This document shows, one piece after another, positions 7,880-16,733 of a stretch of 64,000 nt of DNA. Source of the DNA: Bacillota bacterium. GTDB lineage: Bacteria > Bacillota > Clostridia > Acetivibrionales > DSM-2933. The stretch is from assembly GCA_023430975.1 (NCBI GenBank), contig JAEYYB010000037.1, positions 1 through 64,000 of the forward strand. The letters are read 5' to 3'. The notes beneath the pieces were generated by a model. That model made no database searches. It saw only the letters and a program-made list of their open reading frames with translations, and was not told the DNA's origin. The position numbers and the translations under genes were made by a program. How positions within the stretch are numbered: position 1 is the stretch's first letter; each line of letters starts with the position of its first letter.

Positions 7880-10800
7880 ATGTTGATGAAAAGAATGCTT
7901 AGTACTTTTGTAAGCTTTGCAGTGATGGCATCATCTTTTGCAATGCCCATAAGTGCAGGTGCAGCTGCCGGAGAAGTTGATACAATAAGCATCTCGGGAT
8001 ATATTGCACCGGATTTTAAATCAAATAACAAATCAATTAATTCAGGTTTCAAAGTTTCCATAATGGGTACAACATTGAATGCAGTAACTGACTCTCTGGG
8101 TTTTTTCAAAATTGAAGGGGTTCAGAAGCAAGACAAAGGATACGATCTGGTAGTATCAAGACCAGGATATCTGTCAAGACTGGTTAAGAATGTTCCAGGA
8201 ACTGTGGAGACATACATATCAACAGCTGAAAAGCCCATAGATTTGTGGGCAGGAGATATACCAAAAGACGGTGCTGCAGATAATATGATAAACATGTCTG
8301 ATGTCTTTGCTGTTGCCAAAGCCTTTAATACAGTGAATGGTGATGAAAACTATAATGCAGATGTTAACTTTGACATGGATGCAACAGTAAGCATGCAGGA
8401 TGTATTAATAATAGCAAAGCATTTTGGTGCCACACCTGCCGATTATGTTGATGTTGCTCCTATGACACCAACACCAACAAGCACACCAACACCAACATCT
8501 ACGCCAACAAATACTCCAACACCTAAACCAACAGTAAAACCCGGACCAAAGACCGACATTAATGTTTACACGGACAGCTTGTTGACGGGTTGGCAGGATT
8601 GGTCATGGACAAGCGAAAGAGACTTTGCAAACACAACTGTAGCAAAGGAAGGTAATTCAATAGCGGTTACATACACCAGTGGATGGGCTGCATTATCATT
8701 ATACAGTCCGACAAAGATAGAAACAGCGGGTTATGAAAGCATCAATTTCTGGGTAAATGGCGGTGACAGCGACAAGAAGCTGGGTCTTTATTGCATAACC
8801 GAAGCTACTGAAGATACAGCAAGTACAACAGTAGAGTTTACTGCAAAAGCAGGGGAATGGACAGAGATAAAAGTTAAGTTAAGTGAATTGGGCAACCCTG
8901 AAACAATCCAGAGAATTAACATTCAGGATCGTTCCGGGGCAGCACAGACTGCAATATATGTTGATAATCTCACTCTGGCAGCTATTCCACAAGCACAGCC
9001 AACAGCAAAGACATTTACAGTTTATGATGATGCCTTGGCAGCAGGACTTCAGAACTGGTCATGGACTACTACAGTTGATTTTGCAAATAAAACTACTGTA
9101 AAATCAGGAACAAGTTCAATTGCTGTAGAGTACACAGATGCATGGGCAGCATTATCCATCTACAGCAGTCAGCTGATAAAGACAGAGGGATACGATTATA
9201 TAAGTTTCTTTGTTAACGGTGGAGACAGCGATAAGAAACTGGGATTTTATATAATAAGGGATGCAGCAGATGACACATCTGAAAGTCCTAAAATTAATTT
9301 TACTGCAAAAGCAGGAGAATGGACAGAAGTTAAGATTAAAATGAGCGAGCTGGCAAATCCTGAAACAATCCAGAGAATTAACATTCAAGAGCTTTCCGGG
9401 GCAGCACAAACGCCAATTTATATTGATGACTTAAGCCTGATAGGTGAGGCACCAATTGTTAAGGAGAAGGTAATGAATATTTATCAGGATTCATTGCCAA
9501 CAGGCATGCAGAACTGGTCATGGACTACTACAGTTGATTTTGCATGCACTGCTAACGTTAAAGAAGGAACGGCCGCTATTTCAGTAGAGTTTACAGATGC
9601 ATGGGCAGCTTTGTCATTGTATAGTGCACAGCAAATAATGCCTGAAGGCTACGATAGCATCAAATTCTGGGTAAATGGCGGAGACAGCGACAAGAAATTG
9701 GGATTTTATATAATAAGGGATGCAGCTGATGAAACATCAGAAAGTCCTAAAATTAATTTTACTGCAAAGGCAGGAGAATGGACAGAAATAACCATAAAGT
9801 TAAGTGAGCTTGCAAGCCCCGAAACAATCCAGAGAATTAACATCCAGGAACTTTCAGGTGCAGCACAAACTCCAATGTATATAGATGAAATCCGTTTGGT
9901 TGGAACTACATCAGGCAATGAACCAAAGCCAACTCCGATTCCAGATCCTAATCCGGGACCAAGAACAGATAAGGCTAAGATATCAACAAGCGGTTATGAT
10001 GTTAGTCCTATTGATGCAGTAGATGCAAAAGCGACAAAAGAAACCACATCATTGTTTGCGGCATTAAAGGGTATCGGTGGTAAGAAGCTTATGTTCGGAC
10101 AGCAGCATGCTACAACATTCGGTCTTACAACTGGCGGAAGCAAAGACGGTACCAAGTCGGATGTAATGAATAATGTAGGTGCATTCCCAGCAGTTTTTGG
10201 ATGGGATACACTCTCTATCGAAGGAAAAGAATCACCTGGTAATACTTCCTTACCTGTTGAAGAAAACATTAAATTGTTGGCAGATGTAGTAAAGAAGGCA
10301 CATGCAACAGGCGGAGTAATAACATTAAGTGCACATATGCCTAACTTCGTAACAGGCGGGAATTTCTATGATTTGAATGGAAACGTTGTTTCACACATAT
10401 TGCCGGGCGGATCAAAGCATGATGAATATAATAAGTTCCTTGACAACATTGCGACTTTTGCAAAAAGTGTAAAAGATGAAAATGGAAATCTTATACCGGT
10501 TATTTTCAGGCCTTTCCATGAGAATACAGGAAGCTGGTTCTGGTGGGGAGCTGCATTCTGTACGCCGGATCAGTACATTAAGCTGTATCGTTACACTGTT
10601 GACTACTTAAGAGATGTTAAGGGAGTGCATAATTTCCTTTACGCATATTCACCTTCAAGCACTTTCAGTACTGAGACAGAATATCTTGAACGTTATCCAG
10701 GCGATGCTTATGTTGACGTATTAGGCTTTGACCAGTACGACGACAGCGGAAGCATGACATCAGAGGCTAATTGGATGAAGTCCATTGTTAGCCGTGCAGA

Positions 10801-12490
10801 ACTGTTAACAGCGATGGCGGATAAGAGAGGCAAAGTTGTGACAATTACTGAAACGGGTATTGCCAGTGGTATCAAGAAAGAAAACAATGTGAATAAGAGC
10901 TGGTTTACAACACTTCTTAATGCATTGAAGGAAAGTGCGGAGGCTGGAAAAAATAAAACAGCATACATGCTGGTTTGGGCAAACTTTGACATGAACCAGT
11001 TCTGGGTACCATATATGCACCATTCCATTTATGGTAACAGTGAACTCCTGCAGGACTTCGTTAATTTCTATAATGATGACTTCACAGTATTCAGTGATAC
11101 AATTGATGGTTTCTATGATTTGGATGTTGATACTGTTGCAGAAAAGTCCTATATGTATATATCCAATCTTTATGATGGAAGCATTGTTAATGGGCCTTAT
11201 ACTGTAAAAGCAAAGGTATTTGAGCATGATAAAATAGTTTCAAAAGTATCATTGACGGCTGGAAGCACTGAGCTTCCAATGACCAAGTATACAGACGGAC
11301 AATATGGTGTTCTTTGGACTCCAACAATTGAGCAGAACGGAACCAAGATGGATTTGGCCGTGACTGTGTTATATGATGATGATACAATATCGAAAGAGAC
11401 AATAAAAATTAAGGTAATGGCGGATATACCTTTGAAGCAGTATACATTCGATACGGAATTAGGCAATGTCAGCTATGATGGTTCATATGCTCCTGAAGGT
11501 GCAAGTGCAACCAGTGTTGTCTCTTATGATAGTAATCTTAAAGCAGTTAAGGTTGATTCCAAGTTTGTTGACAACGATGACAGCAGTGACTGGACATATC
11601 AGGAATTAAAGGTTAAGCTTTCGGGAATAAATAATGATGTAGATATGTCAAAGGTTAACAAGGTGGCGTTTGATATATTTTTACCTGAAGGTGCAAAAGA
11701 TACACTCTTTAAGCCATACACAATGGCATTGATGCCGGCTGAGCCTGGGTACAAGAAATATGGTGAAGGGGCATTACAACTGCACTTAAGTGACTTTAAA
11801 CAAGATACTGTGAAAACAGGAGATTATGGTAGGATGTATCGCTACAATGTGCTTGTTGACCTGGAAGATGCAACAGCAACTGACTTGATAATGGCATTTG
11901 TAGCATTTGACTGGAATTATGATGGGCCTATATTTATTGACAATGTAGCTTTGATAAGTGGTATCAAGGTAAAGCCTGCTGATCCTACATTAGTTGATGA
12001 TTTTGAAGGATATTTCAATGATAATGCAGAACTTAAAAATGCATATACTCCAGTTGGAGATACTTCAACAGTTTCTCTTGTATCACATAATTTAGGCAAG
12101 GCTGTTAAATTTGACTACACTATTGACGCAAATGGATACAGCGGAATTGTTAAACAAGTGGGCGGTGTTGACTGGAGTAAACAAAATGCATTATCAATGA
12201 ACATTAAGCCTGATGGATTAAACCAGAAATTAGTAGTTCAAATCAAGGCAAATGGAATGCACTTTGAGACTTATCCGGTATTTGCAGATGCAACAGAGAG
12301 AGATCTTACATTGAATTTCTCAGATTTCACACCTGCTCCATGGGAATCAGAAGCAAATAAAGCAGCTTTGTTGACAGATAACCTTGATAAGATAGAAGCT
12401 ATTGGCATATATGTTAACCAAGTTGATGGATTTACTGGTAATGGTACATTGATAATGGATGATATAAAATCAATAAGTGTAGCTTCCTAA
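7880..12490 (+). CDS. Cellulosomal GH26 beta-mannanase, multimodular
   Basis: Secreted endo-beta-1,4-mannanase of 1536 residues; GGAGG lies 8 nt before ATG 7880. Order: signal peptide (1-29), small beta module (SGYIAPDF, about 35-118), dockerin (121-183; INMSDVFAVAKAF and TVSMQDVLIIAKHFG), Thr/Pro linker, three tandem binding modules of about 140 residues (about 228-370, 377-515, 525-665; each with SWxxxxDFA and GEWTE), then GH26 (about 700-1055). FRPFHENTGSWFWWG gives acid/base Glu881 and TITETG gives nucleophile Glu991. An Ig-like stretch and two C-terminal beta-sandwich modules follow (about 1180-1365, CBM23/27-like; about 1370-1534, CBM11-like). The dockerin is N-terminal, which is uncommon. 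The exact CBM families are inferred. Confidence 0.93.
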   Translation: MLMKRMLSTFVSFAVMASSFAMPISAGAAAGEVDTISISGYIAPDFKSNNKSINSGFKVSIMGTTLNAVTDSLGFFKIEGVQKQDKGYDLVVSRPGYLSRLVKNVPGTVETYISTAEKPIDLWAGDIPKDGAADNMINMSDVFAVAKAFNTVNGDENYNADVNFDMDATVSMQDVLIIAKHFGATPADYVDVAPMTPTPTSTPTPTSTPTNTPTPKPTVKPGPKTDINVYTDSLLTGWQDWSWTSERDFANTTVAKEGNSIAVTYTSGWAALSLYSPTKIETAGYESINFWVNGGDSDKKLGLYCITEATEDTASTTVEFTAKAGEWTEIKVKLSELGNPETIQRINIQDRSGAAQTAIYVDNLTLAAIPQAQPTAKTFTVYDDALAAGLQNWSWTTTVDFANKTTVKSGTSSIAVEYTDAWAALSIYSSQLIKTEGYDYISFFVNGGDSDKKLGFYIIRDAADDTSESPKINFTAKAGEWTEVKIKMSELANPETIQRINIQELSGAAQTPIYIDDLSLIGEAPIVKEKVMNIYQDSLPTGMQNWSWTTTVDFACTANVKEGTAAISVEFTDAWAALSLYSAQQIMPEGYDSIKFWVNGGDSDKKLGFYIIRDAADETSESPKINFTAKAGEWTEITIKLSELASPETIQRINIQELSGAAQTPMYIDEIRLVGTTSGNEPKPTPIPDPNPGPRTDKAKISTSGYDVSPIDAVDAKATKETTSLFAALKGIGGKKLMFGQQHATTFGLTTGGSKDGTKSDVMNNVGAFPAVFGWDTLSIEGKESPGNTSLPVEENIKLLADVVKKAHATGGVITLSAHMPNFVTGGNFYDLNGNVVSHILPGGSKHDEYNKFLDNIATFAKSVKDENGNLIPVIFRPFHENTGSWFWWGAAFCTPDQYIKLYRYTVDYLRDVKGVHNFLYAYSPSSTFSTETEYLERYPGDAYVDVLGFDQYDDSGSMTSEANWMKSIVSRAELLTAMADKRGKVVTITETGIASGIKKENNVNKSWFTTLLNALKESAEAGKNKTAYMLVWANFDMNQFWVPYMHHSIYGNSELLQDFVNFYNDDFTVFSDTIDGFYDLDVDTVAEKSYMYISNLYDGSIVNGPYTVKAKVFEHDKIVSKVSLTAGSTELPMTKYTDGQYGVLWTPTIEQNGTKMDLAVTVLYDDDTISKETIKIKVMADIPLKQYTFDTELGNVSYDGSYAPEGASATSVVSYDSNLKAVKVDSKFVDNDDSSDWTYQELKVKLSGINNDVDMSKVNKVAFDIFLPEGAKDTLFKPYTMALMPAEPGYKKYGEGALQLHLSDFKQDTVKTGDYGRMYRYNVLVDLEDATATDLIMAFVAFDWNYDGPIFIDNVALISGIKVKPADPTLVDDFEGYFNDNAELKNAYTPVGDTSTVSLVSHNLGKAVKFDYTIDANGYSGIVKQVGGVDWSKQNALSMNIKPDGLNQKLVVQIKANGMHFETYPVFADATERDLTLNFSDFTPAPWESEANKAALLTDNLDKIEAIGIYVNQVDGFTGNGTLIMDDIKSISVAS

Positions 12491-12529
12491 TTATTGATTG
12501 AAGTTTAAAATTATATATACTGTAACTAT

Positions 12530-12562
12530 AAAAGGGCGGGCTACTCCAGACCCCGCCCTTTT
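12530..12562 (+). terminator. Intrinsic terminator after the mannanase
   Basis: AAAAGGGCGGG and CCCGCCCTTTT form an 11-bp perfect stem with an 11-nt loop. It lies 40 bp after the stop. Confidence 0.92.
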
Positions 12563-12607
12563 AAATATATAGGAATTGTGATTAATTAATAAGGAGTATT
12601 CGGGATT

Positions 12608-13960
12608 ATGTATAGTAAAATTAAAGAAGCTAATATATGTTTAGAATCTATAACTATATACAGAGGTATATTACAGAATGAAGTTATTGCAAGCTTAAAT
12701 AGGCTGGTAAAATATATTGATAGCAATGACATTGATCCGGTTGTTTTTGCTGGTCATTATGGTGAGTTTTATCATGTGCTGACAAAAAACAATTCCTTTG
12801 ATTCATTTGTTTATTATATATTCAAGAGGATGATTTATGATGAGAATGCATTCAGTGATTATGTCAGCAAAGAGCTTAACGGGAAAATTGATGTTAATAT
12901 ATTAAGATCTGTAGAACATGATTTGGATTGTATTCAGAAAATATCCCAGTTAACATCAAAGGATATTAAGGACTATGTTATATCGTCACTCTGCAATGAC
13001 GAGTCTGAGAAGCATTTGGTAAGGAAATTGCCTGAATGGGATTTTTCAAATATACCGACAGATGAAAGTATAGGCGAAATTATGGAATTGTTTATGTCCC
13101 AAGAGAGCTGGCAGAACTCTTTAGAAGCACTGATAGAATTTTACAGAGCCAGAGGCTCAGGAAAATTTGCAGAATATAAGGGATTTGTTTGGGAAAACAG
13201 CAGGAATGGTTGTGGGTTTAAAGGAGTTGAAACACCTGATCCTGTAAGGTTATCAGATTTGATAGGATACGAACTTGAACGAAAAGAAGTTATAGAAAAC
13301 ACAAGGTTTTTTGTGGAGGGTTTAAGGGCAAACAATGTTTTGCTATATGGCGATAGAGGAACGGGTAAATCATCCACAGTCAAGGCACTTCTTAATGAAT
13401 ACGGTGATCAGGGCTTAAGGATAATTGAGGTTCCGAAACAAGATTTGTCTGATCTTCCTGATATAATCAGAATAGTTAAGGACAAGCCGCAAAAGTTCAT
13501 CCTGTTTATTGATGACCTTGCCTTTGAGGACAGCGAAGAAAGGTATACGGCATTAAAAGCAGTTTTAGAAGGTGGCCTTTCAATAAGATCCAGGAATGTT
13601 GTAATATATGCAACTTCCAACCGGAGGCATCTTATTAAGGAAAAGTTCAGCGATAGGGCAGGTTTAATGTCAAATAACAATGATGATGAAATCCGTGCTG
13701 GAGACACCATCCAGGAAAAGCTATCCCTAGCCGACAGGTTTGGTATTACCGTAACATTTAGTTTGCCAGACAAAAAAAGGTACTTGGATATTATAGACAA
13801 CCTTGCAATGAGCAGAGGATTAAATATAGACAAGGAATGGCTGCACAAAGAAGCTATGAAGTGGGAGCTTTTATACAATGGCCGTTCTCCAAGGACCGCA
13901 CAACAATTTATCGATTGGGTTGAAGGACTAATAAGTCTTGGTTTATTATCTAAGTCATGA
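12608..13960 (+). CDS. DUF815-type AAA ATPase
   Basis: A cytoplasmic 450-residue ATPase. An alpha-helical N-terminal half (1-215) precedes a P-loop: LLYGDRGTGKSST (Walker A, about 245-257) and FILFIDDLAF (Walker B, about 298-307), then an Asn/Arg-rich sensor region (NVVIYATSNRRHL) and a C-terminal lid (GRSPRTAQQFIDW). This order and length fit the DUF815 family, whose function is unknown. AAGGAG lies 11 nt before ATG. It follows the mannanase terminator, so it is a separate unit. Its last codons and TGA overlap a family B repeat. Confidence 0.85.
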   Translation: MYSKIKEANICLESITIYRGILQNEVIASLNRLVKYIDSNDIDPVVFAGHYGEFYHVLTKNNSFDSFVYYIFKRMIYDENAFSDYVSKELNGKIDVNILRSVEHDLDCIQKISQLTSKDIKDYVISSLCNDESEKHLVRKLPEWDFSNIPTDESIGEIMELFMSQESWQNSLEALIEFYRARGSGKFAEYKGFVWENSRNGCGFKGVETPDPVRLSDLIGYELERKEVIENTRFFVEGLRANNVLLYGDRGTGKSSTVKALLNEYGDQGLRIIEVPKQDLSDLPDIIRIVKDKPQKFILFIDDLAFEDSEERYTALKAVLEGGLSIRSRNVVIYATSNRRHLIKEKFSDRAGLMSNNNDDEIRAGDTIQEKLSLADRFGITVTFSLPDKKRYLDIIDNLAMSRGLNIDKEWLHKEAMKWELLYNGRSPRTAQQFIDWVEGLISLGLLSKS

Positions 13961-13992
13961 CTAAAAATAACTTCCGCATATTCAGCTTTTAC
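13956..13992 (-). repeat. Family B half element at a gene 3' end
   Basis: TCATGACTAAAAATAACTTC matches the family B right arm in reverse. It overlaps the TGA of the AAA ATPase gene, so the element supplies the stop codon. Confidence 0.7.
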
Positions 13993-13993
13993 G

Positions 13994-14027
13994 AGGGCAG
14001 ATTGGTTTAAACCTATAATCTGTCCTT
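13994..14027 (+). terminator. Possible terminator hairpin
   Basis: AGGGCAGATT pairs with AATCTGTCCT (one G-U) around a 13-nt loop. Only a weak U-rich tail follows. It may end the AAA ATPase transcript. The remaining intergenic sequence to 14288 is a family A copy and AT-rich DNA. Confidence 0.45.
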
Positions 14028-14142
14028 AATGTTTGTCAGGTTTCCATAAGTTTAAGAGTGCTTGTAATGCCAGTCTATTGCTCAATCTTATTTCCGCAAT
14101 TTATTTCAAGTGTTGTGTTATTTCCTAAGTTCTGTTATTCTT

Positions 14143-14243
14143 ACTAAAAGCGATAAATCTTTTACATTTGTCTATCGCAGATCCCGCTAAAACCGTTCGT
14201 TATTTGCACTGACAAATGTAAGATTAATAACACTTTTAATATA
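14143..14243 (-). repeat. Family A1 element, full length
   Basis: Left arm TAAAAGCGATAAATCTTTTA, core AACCGTTCGTTATTTGC, right arm CAAATGTAAGATTAATAACA then CTTTTAATATA. Arms are inverted repeats. It ends 46 bp before the kinase start. Confidence 0.88.
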
Positions 14244-14288
14244 GAGCGTTTCAGATGGTTATTCTCAATCTTCATGTGGGGGGCTATT

Positions 14289-15632
14289 ATGGGAAATATA
14301 AATCCATTTTTTTTGAATTTTTCCTCATTGTTTATTCAGTGTATTGTGCTGGGGATTTTCGTGCTTATTCTATTTGATAGAAAGTTATCATGGGAGAGGC
14401 TTGTAATATTTTCCTTTTTAAATACCGCGGCAAATGTATTACCTATACAGATTGTTCCTAGAACTGCCTATTCGGAAGTGATTTTTATCGGTATTTATTT
14501 TTTGTCCATGATTTTATTGATAAGGTATATTCTTAATCTAAGATTTTTATACTCGATATTGGGAACATGTGTTGTCTTTCTGCTTTCAACCATTGTGCAA
14601 TATTTAGTTATGGCTATACTAAAGATATCACTCCAAGGGTTTGATCTATTTACATGGGTTGCTTTACCTATGAATTCATTTATAATGAGGCTTTTAGGCA
14701 CATTTATAGATTTTTTAGGGGTTCTTGTAATATATTACCTCAAAATAAAAATTTATATGCCTGCAGATATTTACAGGAAACGAAAAATTGCAATAATACT
14801 TAATATTTTTATTATTGCAATGATAATTGTACCTGATATCCTGTTTTTTGAAACCACTGTGATTAAAATACCAAGTGAACTGATATTATTTAATGCTGCC
14901 TCGGCTTTTGTTCTCCTAATTCTTAGTACCAACAATTCCATAAAATTCGGAGAATTTGAAATGACAAAAAAGGAGCTGGAGTTTCAAAAACTCTACAATA
15001 AAACCCTGGACGATCTTACCGCTAACCTTAGGGGATTTAAGCATGAATTCAATAATATTCTGTCCTGCATTCAAGGCTACCTCTACGTGGATGATGTTGA
15101 AGGACTTAAAACATATGTATCCCAGATGCAAGCTGAATCAAGGGCTATGAACAATATAGAGCCTCTAAATTCATATGTAAAGGATAATCCTGCTATTTAT
15201 GGCCTTCTTCTTTCAAAGTTGTCATATGCACAGGTTAAAAACATAAACTTCAATGTTCGCGTTTTTGCACAAATAAACCCTCGCAATATAAATATTCTGG
15301 ATTTATGCAAGATGTTGGGTATATTGCTGGACAATGCATTAGAAGCAGCGATAGAATCTGATAAAAGGTATGTAGAATTAATGGTAAAGGAAAATCATGA
15401 ATCAAATTCCTTGATAATAGAAATTTGCAACTCTTTTACCGGCAGCCCTGACATAGAAAAGATCTTTGAAAAAGGTTTCTCAACAAAGGGAGCACACAAA
15501 GGTTTCGGTTTATGGGAGCTGAATAGGATCGTTGCCAAAAATCATCAAAATGCAAAACTAACAACCAATATATCGGGTAATTTATTTAATCAGAAGATTG
15601 AATTTATAAATTCAAAGCAGTTTGGACCCTAA
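14289..15632 (+). CDS. AgrC-like membrane histidine kinase (GHKL)
   Basis: Likely receptor for the adjacent Agr peptide. The ATG at 14289 is preferred to one at 14274 because GGGGGG lies just before it. About six hydrophobic helices occupy residues 1-200 (for example FSSLFIQCIVLGIFVLILF, LILFNAASAFVLLIL). Then comes a dimerisation helix with LRGFKHEFNNILSCIQGY (phospho-acceptor His252) and a GHKL ATPase with the N box ILLDNALEAA and G box GFGLWELNRI. This is AgrC/HPK10 architecture. It converges on agrD, with 22 bp between stop codons, and is separated from the cognate regulator gene by agrD and agrB. Confidence 0.88.
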   Translation: MGNINPFFLNFSSLFIQCIVLGIFVLILFDRKLSWERLVIFSFLNTAANVLPIQIVPRTAYSEVIFIGIYFLSMILLIRYILNLRFLYSILGTCVVFLLSTIVQYLVMAILKISLQGFDLFTWVALPMNSFIMRLLGTFIDFLGVLVIYYLKIKIYMPADIYRKRKIAIILNIFIIAMIIVPDILFFETTVIKIPSELILFNAASAFVLLILSTNNSIKFGEFEMTKKELEFQKLYNKTLDDLTANLRGFKHEFNNILSCIQGYLYVDDVEGLKTYVSQMQAESRAMNNIEPLNSYVKDNPAIYGLLLSKLSYAQVKNINFNVRVFAQINPRNINILDLCKMLGILLDNALEAAIESDKRYVELMVKENHESNSLIIEICNSFTGSPDIEKIFEKGFSTKGAHKGFGLWELNRIVAKNHQNAKLTTNISGNLFNQKIEFINSKQFGP

Positions 15633-15654
15633 ACGTGCTTAAATTACATACATA

Positions 15655-15789
15655 TTACTTTATCAGTGACTTAGGGGCTTTCGGCTGGTATGCTGTCCAA
15701 GGAATACTTGCATAAGTGGAAATTGATGCCATAAACATTGCCAAGGCAGCAACTGTAACAGATACCATAAACAATAACTTCTTACGCAT
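15655..15789 (-). CDS. agrD: AgrD-like cyclic autoinducer precursor, 44 aa
   Basis: A 44-codon ORF with AAAGGAGGTGATATTAT before its ATG. A basic hydrophobic N-terminal leader (MRKKLLFMVSVTVAALAMF) is followed by the core ASIPWT and the tail AYQPKAPKSLIK. The tail matches the clostridial AgrD recognition region (xYQPKxPKSL). The ring residue that is Cys in most AgrDs is absent: there is no Cys at all. Ser at the position before IPWT could close a five-residue lactone, as Ser does in Staphylococcus intermedius AIP. It is immediately downstream of agrB on the same strand. Confidence 0.85.
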   Translation of the reverse strand: MRKKLLFMVSVTVAALAMFMASISTYASIPWTAYQPKAPKSLIK

Positions 15790-15833
15790 ATAATATCACC
15801 TCCTTTCGTCAAAAAGCTATTGCCAGTAAATCC

Positions 15834-16451
15834 TTAGGATTGGCAATTTTCTCCTCTTCCAGGCAAACAGCCAAGAAGCTTATATCCTAAGGGTGAGAGC
15901 AATAATACAAATGGAATATTGGAAAAAAGTATAATGCTATATATTACTTTATCAATATTGTAAATTTTCAAAGATATTAAGAAAATTATTATTGCAATAA
16001 CCAGTGAAGACAGCTTTTGATAAAACCTTATCTTCATAATTATTATTGGCTTTTCTAATGTATCAGCTGGAGCATATATTATTATGGTTAATATATTAAT
16101 AATAAATATAGCCACTGATGGTGTTATAGAATTAATCAAGAAAAATTTTGATATTATGATTGGTCCGAAAAAAGTAATAACTGATATTATAAAGCATAAA
16201 ACTCTTGTTTTGGCATGTGCCCCTCCTGCAGCTATTCTTAAAGCCCCATACACGATGAGGGAGGTTATTACAGGTTTTAAGACTCCTAGTATTAGGGATG
16301 ACATGAGGAAGATAATCAGCAAGAAGGTGTTATAAATAATTATATCCAGTCCATACTTTAAAACTTCTTCTTTTTCCTCGTCAATTCCATCCATACTGCT
16401 CTTAATTAGATTGGTAATCTTAATGCTTAACACCTCTATGATACGCATCAC
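15834..16451 (-). CDS. agrB: AgrB-like peptide-processing membrane endopeptidase
   Basis: 205 residues with about five hydrophobic helices. The RIAAGGAHAKTRVLC segment carries the AgrB catalytic His79 and Cys86 at the family spacing of seven. AgrB cleaves the AgrD C-terminal tail and closes the (thio)lactone ring at the membrane. The start is uncertain: GTG 16451 and ATG 16448 are adjacent and AGAGG overlaps the GTG. The gene lies 44 bp upstream of agrD on the same strand and 282 bp downstream of the LytTR regulator. Confidence 0.9.
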   Translation of the reverse strand: MMRIIEVLSIKITNLIKSSMDGIDEEKEEVLKYGLDIIIYNTFLLIIFLMSSLILGVLKPVITSLIVYGALRIAAGGAHAKTRVLCFIISVITFFGPIIISKFFLINSITPSVAIFIINILTIIIYAPADTLEKPIIIMKIRFYQKLSSLVIAIIIFLISLKIYNIDKVIYSIILFSNIPFVLLLSPLGYKLLGCLPGRGENCQS

Positions 16452-16648
16452 CTCTATTCAATAGCATTATATGTACAAAATGTAATTTTTACATTTGATT
16501 TATATGATTATACATTAAAATAATTTATGTTAAATTTAAATAGAAATTCTATGAAAGGCCATTTTGGTTATATAAAAATTCATTATGGGTTTTCGTAATA
16601 TAAAAACACTCTTTTATATTAAATAATATAATTTTTAATTTATTTAAC

Positions 16649-16732
16649 AGCAAAGAAGGTACTGGAACAGTATTTGAAGTGTCCCTTAAGTATAAGCTGT
16701 TTGTACCAAGTATCAACTACATATGTATTTAG
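16649..16732 (+). pseudogene. Relic C-terminus of a histidine kinase
   Basis: An open 27-codon stretch reads KEGTGTVFEVSLKYKL and ends in TAG at 16730. GTGTVFEVSL has the glycine-and-strand pattern (GxGTxFxVxL) closing the HATPase domain of histidine kinases. No start or other kinase motif lies upstream, where the DNA is AT-rich. It ends next to the 3' end of the LytTR regulator on the other strand. Best read as the remains of a deleted kinase; chance similarity is possible at this length. Confidence 0.5.
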
Positions 16733-16733
16733 T

